NCBI GenBank assembly: GCA_947384645.1
Contig: CANDHX010000097.1
Span: 1 to 5,338 of the forward strand
From: an uncultured Mycoplasmatota bacterium
GTDB lineage: Bacteria > Bacillota_I > Bacilli_A > RF39 > UBA660
Reading direction: 5' to 3'
Length of the DNA stretch: 5,338 nucleotides
Shown: one piece after another, positions 1 to 4,454 of the stretch
Layout of the letters: each line of letters starts with the position of its first letter
Numbering within the stretch: position 1 is the stretch's first letter
Notes under the pieces: model-generated
What the model was told of the DNA's origin: nothing
The model's input: the letters and a program-made list of their open reading frames with translations, nothing else
The model's database searches: none
Program-made: the position numbers and the translations under genes

Positions 1-51
1 ACGCATACCAGAGCCACAATCTGGCGTGTTAACCACTTCACCATAACCGCC
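1..51 (-). tRNA. tRNA-His (GTG anticodon), 3' part cut off by the window edge
   Basis: Read on the minus strand from base 51, the sequence begins GGCGGTTATGG, where the first G fits the extra G(-1) that marks histidine tRNAs. A D-arm follows (GTGAAGTGGTTAACAC). The anticodon arm is perfect: CCAGA (24-20), loop TTGTGGC and TCTGG (12-8), with anticodon GTG at 17-15, which reads CAC/CAU. The variable region starts at about base 7 and the window ends before the T arm, the 3' acceptor strand and the discriminator base, so acceptor pairing cannot be verified. A good promoter lies directly upstream on the same strand. I see no other tRNA on the 5' side, so this is the first gene of its transcript; more tRNAs may lie to the left of the window. 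Confidence 0.93.
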
Positions 52-63
52 ATATGCACATAC

Positions 64-92
64 ATTTTACCAACAAAATGTAAAAAATGCAA
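64..92 (-). promoter_or_regulatory. Promoter of tRNA-His
   Basis: On the minus strand there is TTGCAT (92-87), a spacer of exactly 17 bases, and TAAAAT (69-64). The expected start is at about 55-57, only a few bases before the mature tRNA 5' end at 51. This short leader is typical of stable RNA genes. Confidence 0.65.
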
Positions 93-122
93 CAATTACT
101 ATAAAAATACCAAATTATATAG

Positions 123-128
123 TATAAT
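123..128 (+). promoter_or_regulatory. Possible -10 box of the 62-residue ORF
   Basis: A perfect TATAAT sits here on the plus strand, but I find no good -35 box 16-18 bases upstream. If it is used, transcription would start near 135, leaving a leader of about 15 bases with the ribosome site at its very 5' end. It faces away from the tRNA-His promoter. Confidence 0.4.
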
Positions 129-149
129 TCTAAGTAGGATGTGATTACG

Positions 150-338
150 ATGAAAGAATTTTTTATAGAACTTTGGGCAAAAATCTGTGAATACTACGGG
201 TATTATTCAGCTGCCATTCATAAGATTTTACCTGGCGATGTCGGCAACTTAGCTGAATCGGTCATAAATATCACAGTAGCTTGTCTAATAATAAAGTTAG
301 TCGCAGATTTAGCTTTTAGCACTAAAAATCACGGATAA
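150..338 (+). CDS. Small single-pass membrane protein, unknown function (62 aa)
   Basis: I do not recognise this family. The protein is 62 residues long. The N-terminal part is aromatic-rich (residues 4-19 include Phe-Phe, Trp9, Tyr-Tyr and Tyr-Tyr), followed by a short Pro-Gly-Asp turn (28-30). One hydrophobic helix covers about residues 38-56 and contains Asn40, Lys49 and Asp53, polar for a simple anchor; the tail ends Thr-Lys-Asn-His-Gly. The start is placed at ATG 150 because AAGTAGG (132-138) lies 11 bases upstream; the in-frame GTG at 141 is only 2 bases from that site. Support for a real gene is the ribosome site, a TATAAT upstream, and a terminator hairpin that begins within the stop codon. 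It could be a small membrane regulator, but nothing in the sequence shows what it does. Confidence 0.65.
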   Translation: MKEFFIELWAKICEYYGYYSAAIHKILPGDVGNLAESVINITVACLIIKLVADLAFSTKNHG

Positions 339-364
339 AAGACCTTTAATTTGGTCTTTTAATT
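337..364. terminator. Two-way intrinsic terminator
   Basis: AAAAGACC (337-344) pairs perfectly with GGTCTTTT (353-360) around an 8-base loop, TTTAATTT. The U-tract runs into TTTTAATTTT on the plus strand, and the A-tract before the stem gives a U-tract on the minus strand. It sits between two convergent genes; the stop codons of both (336-338 and 361-359) overlap the hairpin arms, so it probably serves both. Confidence 0.8.
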
Positions 365-670
365 TTGAAAAACTACTTTAGTAATTTTAACTCCTTTTAT
401 TTGAAGATTGGCCTTTAATTCTTGGTTGTCAAAAGTTTTAAAATAATTGACGACAAAATTATCCAAGATTTCTTTATAAGAAGAGCCTACTGCATAGTCA
501 CAAAAGTCGTATGTACAAATGTTTTTAATCTCTTGATGATTTATGCCATTCATCACTTTTTCAAAATTCTTTGTCGATAAATCATCAAATGTTACCTCTC
601 GATTAGAAAGCCCTTGAACGCTGCATACTATAGTAAAAAAAGATATTAGTAATAGAATCATTTTTTTCAT
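359..670 (-). CDS. Small secreted protein with a CX4C pair, unknown function (103 aa)
   Basis: I do not recognise this family. The N-terminus is a classic Sec signal: MKKM, a hydrophobic core (residues 5-16), and a likely signal peptidase I site after Val-Gln-Gly (18-20), leaving a mature protein of about 83 residues. Cys16 is inside the signal and is preceded by Ile-Val, so it does not form a lipobox. The mature part has Cys52 and Cys57 (CTYDFC), suited to a small disulfide loop or metal site, and a C-terminal stretch that looks like alternating beta strands (about 87-101). The ATG at 670 has GGTGA (681-677) six bases upstream, which matches the 3' part of the consensus AGGAGGTGA. It lies 58 bases downstream of popT on the same strand with no clear terminator between, so the two may be co-transcribed. 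It ends in the two-way terminator. Confidence 0.75.
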   Translation of the reverse strand: MKKMILLLISFFTIVCSVQGLSNREVTFDDLSTKNFEKVMNGINHQEIKNICTYDFCDYAVGSSYKEILDNFVVNYFKTFDNQELKANLQIKGVKITKVVFQN

Positions 671-677
671 AAAAATT

Positions 678-717
678 CACCACTAGTATTTTCTCCAATG
701 CCAAAAAAACTATGGTG
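678..717 (-). promoter_or_regulatory. Possible hairpin covering the ribosome site of the CX4C protein
   Basis: In the minus-strand mRNA, CACCA plus TAG (717-710) can pair with CTA plus TGGTG (686-678), with one bulged C opposite position 683 and a 23-base loop. The 3' arm contains the GGTG of the ribosome site. The stem is only 8 pairs, so chance is possible. Confidence 0.25.
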
Positions 718-728
718 GAAAAAAATGG

Positions 729-1568
729 TTAATTAGTGAACATCTTTTCTAAAAAATAAGCTCCTATCCAACCTATCGAGAGAAAAACCATCCCGACTAT
801 AATGCTTACTGGGTCTATAAAAAGGTGGATTAATTCTCTAATTAAAGCTACAATAGAAAATATAGCAAATACTATAATTAACATATAGGTCATCACTCTA
901 TAGTTTTTAAAAAGATATGTTATCAGTTTAGATGTGAGTATTAATCCAATAGCCATACCTATAAAAAATGGAACCAAAATGCTAATGCTATAGACGAAAT
1001 TAGAAAGAGTTAAAAGGTTTGCTAGACTAGATATTATAGCTTCATAATAACCTATTATCATTAAAATTGCCGAACCACTAATGCCCGGAATTACAGTACT
1101 TGCAGCATCCAATATGCCACACAATATCAAAGATATAAATTTATGAAAATAGGATTCTTCGAGGATTATTCCTTCGCTAAAATTAGCAATACTAAAAAGA
1201 TAGAGAGTTATAAAAACTGTTATAGCTATCAAAACTCTTTTCAAATTCAAGTCTTCGTTTTTAACATTTTTTATTATGGAAGTTACTCCAGGTATCATCA
1301 TGCCTATAAAAGTCATCATAGTCAAAAGATAAAAATTAGTCAAAAAAAACTTTATAGCACGACTTCCAATGACTATAGCCAAAAATACACCACATCCAAA
1401 AATAAGCATAAACTTGCGGTTTTTTATAAACGAATTAAAACTGCTAATAGACTCCAAAACTTTTTCGTATATGCCAAAACAAATAGCCATCACAGAACCA
1501 CTTACTCCAGGAATTATTTTTCCTAATCCGACTATAAAACTTATGATAAATAATTTAAAATTTTCCAC
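729..1568 (-). CDS. popT: DUF368 family polyprenyl-phosphate translocase (PopT-like)
   Basis: An integral membrane protein of 279 residues, within the usual family length of about 270-300. DUF368/PopT proteins were recently shown to return undecaprenyl phosphate to the inner leaflet of the membrane, recycling the lipid carrier for cell-wall synthesis; that role here is by family. The internal two-fold repeat typical of the family is clear: IPGVSGS at residues 19-25 and IPGISGS at 160-166, each starting a half of several hydrophobic segments, about 8 in total, with an acidic loop around 101-110. The first motif departs from the usual G-x-A-D-x-IPGVSGGT: it reads GLGK before IPG, and Ser replaces the second Gly. 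The start is GTG (1568-1566), chosen because AAGGTGG (1581-1575) lies six bases upstream; the overlapping ATG at 1570 is out of frame. It is divergent from the flavoprotein gene and may share its transcript with the CX4C protein. Confidence 0.88.
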   Translation of the reverse strand: MENFKLFIISFIVGLGKIIPGVSGSVMAICFGIYEKVLESISSFNSFIKNRKFMLIFGCGVFLAIVIGSRAIKFFLTNFYLLTMMTFIGMMIPGVTSIIKNVKNEDLNLKRVLIAITVFITLYLFSIANFSEGIILEESYFHKFISLILCGILDAASTVIPGISGSAILMIIGYYEAIISSLANLLTLSNFVYSISILVPFFIGMAIGLILTSKLITYLFKNYRVMTYMLIIVFAIFSIVALIRELIHLFIDPVSIIVGMVFLSIGWIGAYFLEKMFTN

Positions 1569-1591
1569 ATCAAGCCACCTTCTCTTTATAA

Positions 1592-1609
1592 AGTATATGC
1601 GTATATACT
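1592..1609. promoter_or_regulatory. Dyad operator candidate in the divergent popT/flavoprotein region
   Basis: AGTATAT (1592-1598) and ATATACT (1603-1609) are perfect inverted repeats around GCGT. The dyad lies in the 84-base space between two divergent starts. It covers a possible popT -10 (TATACT, 1597-1592 on the minus strand) and the region where the -35 box of the flavoprotein gene would fall. A dimeric winged-helix or TetR-type regulator would fit such a site, but no regulator gene is in the window. Confidence 0.45.
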
Positions 1610-1622
1610 CTAATTTTTTGCC

Positions 1623-1628
1623 TATAAT
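1623..1628 (+). promoter_or_regulatory. -10 box of the flavoprotein gene
   Basis: TATAAT on the plus strand, giving an expected start near 1635. The position 17 bases upstream (1600-1605, CGTATA) is a poor -35 box and falls inside the dyad, which would suit activator-dependent or repressed expression. Confidence 0.5.
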
Positions 1629-1652
1629 ATATTTAAAAGGAAGTGTCTTTAA

Positions 1653-2195
1653 ATGCTCATTATTGTAGGTTCTCGAAGAGAAGGAAATTCGTACAATTTA
1701 GCTAACAAAGTAAAAGAAGCTTTTACAAGCGAAAGAATAAACTCTGAAATAATAATCCCTGGCAATCAAAGAATCCACCTTTGCACGGGCTGTATGGATT
1801 GTGAAGAAACGGGAGTTTGTGATTTTAAGGACGATATGGAAAAGGATATAGAGAAAATTTTAAAAGAAGATATTATAATGTTTATAACTCCTACGAGGTG
1901 GAACCTATTATCAGGTGACCTCAAAATATTTATGGACCGCTTAAACCCTCTTTACTCACGTAAGTTATTAAAAGGTAAAAAAGCTTTATTAGTAGCAATC
2001 GGTTCTAAAAGTAAAGATGAATATAGTGCTAATGAAGCTATTCAATCTTTGAGAAGCTTTCTAGAAAGTGCTGGCATGAATTGCCTTTTAACTAAAGAAT
2101 TTGATGAATGCTTAGATTTTAAAGATATCTTATCTAAAACTGAAGAAGTTTATAGTTTTATAGAAGACATTAAAAAAATAGCAAAAGAAAACTAG
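1653..2195 (+). CDS. Iron-sulfur flavoprotein-like NADPH-dependent FMN reductase (180 aa)
   Basis: A flavodoxin-like protein of the NADPH-dependent FMN reductase/WrbA/Isf superfamily. The N-terminal strand-loop IVGSRREGNS (residues 4-13) is the FMN phosphate-binding loop. Cys44, Cys47, Cys50 and Cys56 form CX2CX2CX5C, the compact motif that binds a 4Fe-4S cluster in archaeal Isf proteins and is common in anaerobic Firmicutes. TPTRWNLLSGDLKIFMDR (79-96) is the isoalloxazine-side loop with the family's S-G-x-L-K-x-F-x-D-R signature. The length is normal. The protein should be cytosolic and pass electrons to an unknown acceptor, with a redox or detoxification role inferred. The ATG start has AAAAGGA (1635-1641) 11 bases upstream. 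It stands alone, divergent from popT, with a terminator straight after the stop. Whether the cluster is really bound cannot be told from sequence. Confidence 0.88.
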   Translation: MLIIVGSRREGNSYNLANKVKEAFTSERINSEIIIPGNQRIHLCTGCMDCEETGVCDFKDDMEKDIEKILKEDIIMFITPTRWNLLSGDLKIFMDRLNPLYSRKLLKGKKALLVAIGSKSKDEYSANEAIQSLRSFLESAGMNCLLTKEFDECLDFKDILSKTEEVYSFIEDIKKIAKEN

Positions 2196-2217
2196 AACAA
2201 CTCTAGTCTTTTTCTTT
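2190..2217. terminator. Two-way intrinsic terminator
   Basis: ACTAGA (2191-2196) pairs perfectly with TCTAGT (2202-2207) around loop ACAAC, followed by CTTTTTCTTT on the plus strand. On the minus strand the same stem is followed by TTTTCTTTT. The stop codons of the convergent flavoprotein (2193-2195) and DUF4097-like (2205-2203) genes both lie in the stem. Confidence 0.75.
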
Positions 2218-3015
2218 AAAATCGATATCTATACTTCCGACTCCACCCTCAATTGAAATATAGTTTTCCCCTCTTCCATAAACATTTGTCGGTTTTTCTC
2301 CATCGATTCTAACAGAACCGATGCCTTTTTCGGTTTTAATCGTATAACTCTCTTTACTTCCAAACAGTTGAAGTTTAATCGAGCCGACGCCTGCTTCGAT
2401 TTTGCTATTTCCTAAAACATAACCTTCAATTCGAGTACTTCCCACACCAGTTTCCATTTCTAAATCTTTAAAGGAGCTATTAGTAATATCTGTCTTTCCA
2501 GCTCCTCCCTCGATATCAGCTTTATCGAATTTGCAATTATCTATAAACACTGCTCCAGCACCTATATCGAGAGTAAAACTTCTCGCTTCTAATCCCTCTA
2601 TTGTTGTACGTCCAGCTCCTACGTCGACCTCTATTTCATCTAAAATAGTATTAGCTGGAATATAAACTGTTACAGTGCCTTTAGTACTACCAAGCCAGGT
2701 ACTTCCCTGTTCTTTAAGTTTTAATTCTCCGTTATTTAAGCTAACCTTTACATCTCTCTTGAGTCCCTTTTTTTCGATTTTGTATTCTTTTCCTTGTCTT
2801 ATTTCCAAACCGATATCGTCGATGTCTATATCTATTCTTCTAATGTCGACATACTCTTCGAAAGTTTTAACGTCATCGATTAACTCGCCTCTAAAATCAT
2901 CTTCAAAAAAACTTAGTCTACTTATTATTCCTAGTACTAGTGAAGCGATAGAACAAATGATGAAAACTGCTAAACCTATAGCCAAATATTTTATAGTTTT
3001 TTCAAAAGCATTCAT
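2203..3015 (-). CDS. Membrane-anchored DUF4097-like beta-repeat protein (270 aa)
   Basis: A single hydrophobic helix (about residues 10-31) is followed by an extracytoplasmic region that resembles the DUF4097 / putative adhesin family, whose repeats are thought to stack as a beta-solenoid. Its function is not established. GxG motifs occur at 133-135, 152-154, 171-173, 190-192 and 209-211, a period of exactly 19 residues, then at 231-233 and 258-260. Each is preceded by an acidic-hydrophobic strand and followed by a short strand such as TRIEG or SIKLQ. The N-terminal part (about 57-120) has less regular strands of the same kind. The ATG overlaps the TGA stop of the LiaF-like gene as ATGA, and GGGGGAG about 10 bases upstream is its ribosome site, so translation is probably coupled. 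It shares the promoter near 3716-3744. A role in envelope stress is inferred from this pairing, which is common in Firmicutes. Confidence 0.82.
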   Translation of the reverse strand: MNAFEKTIKYLAIGLAVFIICSIASLVLGIISRLSFFEDDFRGELIDDVKTFEEYVDIRRIDIDIDDIGLEIRQGKEYKIEKKGLKRDVKVSLNNGELKLKEQGSTWLGSTKGTVTVYIPANTILDEIEVDVGAGRTTIEGLEARSFTLDIGAGAVFIDNCKFDKADIEGGAGKTDITNSSFKDLEMETGVGSTRIEGYVLGNSKIEAGVGSIKLQLFGSKESYTIKTEKGIGSVRIDGEKPTNVYGRGENYISIEGGVGSIDIDFKEKD

Positions 3016-3689
3016 TTAATATCGACTCCCCCGAATAGAGCAAAAGCATCTATATAAATAGTCTTCGTATTTTTCTTTTTGTCCTTTTTAGTTACGAAAT
3101 TTTCTACTCCTCCAAAAATTCTAGTAGAACGAACCTTTACTTCACAATCCTCGGGTACCAAAATTTCGACCGATGCAAAGATGGAACTAACCTTAATAGA
3201 AGCTTCACTTTTTATTTTGGCATCTCTAATATCCAAAGTACCTTGTCCAAAAACAGCTTCGATTATGGAGCCTTTGTATTCTCCTGTTACATCTCTTTTT
3301 TCTTCGCCTAAAATAACATTAAAATTTTCTAGCCCTTCTGTATTGACAGAACTCATTTTCTCTTTTACCTCTGAACTCAATAATTCTTTAAACACGATGG
3401 AAAAACCGACTATTATCAATATAACTGGCACGATTAATTTCCAAAACATGTGAAAACTTATTAACCCTTGAGCACATAGAAAGAAAAATAGACCAATAGT
3501 AAAACCGATTAGAGAACCCGTTCTATCTTTTCCACTTATAAATTCTATCGCACATGGTACCATTATAAACAACGTCCACCAACCGTGAAAAAATATGTTT
3601 ATGTCGGCAAAACCTAGTTCACGCATTACAAAGATGATACCTAAAACGATTAAAACAAAACCCCACAAAATCTTTGATACATTCTTCAT
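3012..3689 (-). CDS. LiaF-like membrane protein (LiaI/LiaF transmembrane region plus LiaF C-terminal domain, 225 aa)
   Basis: Four transmembrane segments (about residues 7-22, 37-52, 58-73 and 82-100) form the LiaI/LiaF-type membrane region. A C-terminal domain follows with the repeated pattern of LiaF: a VFGQGTLDI strand (146-154), SSIFASVEILVP (168-179), RIFGGVENF (190-198) and a terminal LFGGVDIK (218-225). In Bacillus, LiaF restrains the LiaS sensor kinase and so controls the cell-envelope antibiotic response; no LiaS or LiaR is seen here, so calling this liaF would go too far. The ATG at 3689 has AAAGAGG (3707-3701) 11 bases upstream. The gene is first of a two-gene operon with the DUF4097-like gene, which it overlaps by four bases, and has a strong promoter of its own. 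Similar operons in Firmicutes also carry stand-alone LiaF-like proteins of unknown partner. Confidence 0.85.
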   Translation of the reverse strand: MKNVSKILWGFVLIVLGIIFVMRELGFADINIFFHGWWTLFIMVPCAIEFISGKDRTGSLIGFTIGLFFFLCAQGLISFHMFWKLIVPVILIIVGFSIVFKELLSSEVKEKMSSVNTEGLENFNVILGEEKRDVTGEYKGSIIEAVFGQGTLDIRDAKIKSEASIKVSSIFASVEILVPEDCEVKVRSTRIFGGVENFVTKKDKKKNTKTIYIDAFALFGGVDIK

Positions 3690-3715
3690 ATATTATTAAT
3701 CCTCTTTCTAGACAG

Positions 3716-3744
3716 ATTATAGCACAGTATTAAGTTTATGTAAA
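3716..3744 (-). promoter_or_regulatory. Strong extended -10 promoter of the LiaF-like/DUF4097 operon
   Basis: On the minus strand there is TTTACA (3744-3739), a 17-base spacer and TATAAT (3721-3716), with TGC just before the -10 box forming a full extended -10. Start near 3709, leader about 20 bases. It is the best promoter in the window and lies just after a terminator, so the operon is an independent unit. Confidence 0.8.
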
Positions 3745-3752
3745 ATTAAATC

Positions 3753-3778
3753 AAAAAAGCTCTGTAGATAGAGCTTTT
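3753..3778 (-). terminator. Intrinsic terminator after the sulfite-oxidase-like gene
   Basis: In minus-strand RNA, AAAAGCTCT (3778-3770) pairs perfectly with AGAGCTTTT (3763-3755) around the loop ATCTAC, and the U-run continues to 3753, giving six Us. It lies 23 bases after the stop codon at 3802 and before the next promoter. Confidence 0.85.
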
Positions 3779-3801
3779 AACACTTTAAAAAGAATTTACT
3801 G

Positions 3802-4410
3802 TTAATCTTTATCACTTATCTCATCTTGAACGTAAATGTTTTTACTAGGCACATAGATATTAGATACGTCTTTTAATGAATAGTTGTAATCTCTATCAGT
3901 TGCTAAAAGCATTACATTTTTATCAGAATTGATATTTTTACCATCTTTAGTAAACACTAAATAAATATCATCTGTTATATCCTCTTTAAAGTATGTTATA
4001 GAAGCATAATTAGTTGCTTCAAACGTTAGTTCATTAAATTCTGTTATATGACTCGCATCTAGTAGTTCTTTTAACTTTATTCCAACATAATGATTGGTAA
4101 CCGTCTCCCATCCATTGTCTATTCCAGCATCAAACTCATATACAAGGACACTCATTTTAGCTAAATTAACATTAGTGATATTACTCATAATAGAACCCGT
4201 AATAGTTAACTCAAATTCAGGGAAGTTACCTTTATATTCTTTTACCCCAGACACTTCTTTAGCAGATAATTTACTGTTATTTGAATAAACTAATTGAGGA
4301 TTATTTTTTTTATTTACAAAAAATATTATTCCACCTACTATAATTAAAGAAATCGCTATTATTCCAATTATGGCTTTTAAATTTTTATTCTTATTTATAT
4401 TTTCGTCCAT
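3802..4410 (-). CDS. Membrane-anchored protein with a sulfite-oxidase-like (molybdopterin-fold) domain (202 aa)
   Basis: The start is the ATG at 4410, not the one 18 bases upstream at 4428: AAGTAGGA lies six bases before 4410, while 4428 is preceded only by AT-rich sequence. From there the order is a short cytosolic tail rich in Asn and Lys, one transmembrane anchor (about residues 12-32), and an exported domain. FELTITGSI (66-74), YVGIKLKELLDASHI (108-122), LTFEATN (128-134) and LKDVSNIYV (179-187) follow the order of the sulfite-oxidase-like molybdopterin-binding fold, as found in small extracellular Firmicutes proteins. I see no cysteine at all, so the usual Mo-ligand is absent and a binding or structural role is likelier than an enzyme. 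This assignment is by motif reading, not alignment. It begins 44 bases after the surface protein with no terminator between, so they probably share a transcript that ends at 3753. Confidence 0.7.
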   Translation of the reverse strand: MDENINKNKNLKAIIGIIAISLIIVGGIIFFVNKKNNPQLVYSNNSKLSAKEVSGVKEYKGNFPEFELTITGSIMSNITNVNLAKMSVLVYEFDAGIDNGWETVTNHYVGIKLKELLDASHITEFNELTFEATNYASITYFKEDITDDIYLVFTKDGKNINSDKNVMLLATDRDYNYSLKDVSNIYVPSKNIYVQDEISDKD

Positions 4411-4454
4411 ATTTTTTCCTACTTTCATTTTTTATTTATTTTTAAAATTTTCCA
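4411..4454 (-). other. Short AT-rich spacer between surface protein and anchored protein
   Basis: A 44-base spacer that is almost entirely A and T. It holds the ribosome site of the downstream gene but no terminator hairpin and no clear -35/-10 pair, which supports read-through from the surface protein gene. Confidence 0.5.

Noticed and set aside
141..149. GTG at 141 as the start of the small membrane protein
   Set aside because: Only two bases from the AAGTAGG site; the ATG at 150 is better spaced.
620..626. Lipoprotein signal in the CX4C protein (Cys16)
   Set aside because: The residues before Cys16 are Thr-Ile-Val, lacking the small residue at -1 of a lipobox; a signal peptidase I site after Gly20 fits better.
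1568..1570. ATG at 1570 as the start of popT
   Set aside because: It is out of frame with the DUF368 protein and soon reaches a stop; the GTG at 1568 has a well-spaced ribosome site.
1143..1668. Two plus-strand open frames (1143-1526 and 1369-1668) opposite popT
   Set aside because: They lie antisense to a clear DUF368 gene, are rich in Ser, Lys, Tyr and Asn as expected of AT-rich shadow frames, and have no recognisable domain.
2675..3453. Plus-strand frames at 2675-3019 and 3079-3453
   Set aside because: They are antisense to the DUF4097-like and LiaF-like genes; their composition is the reverse-complement echo of those genes and no motif is seen.
4094..4288. Plus-strand frame of 64 residues
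   Set aside because: Antisense to the anchored sulfite-oxidase-like gene, with no ribosome site or motif of its own.
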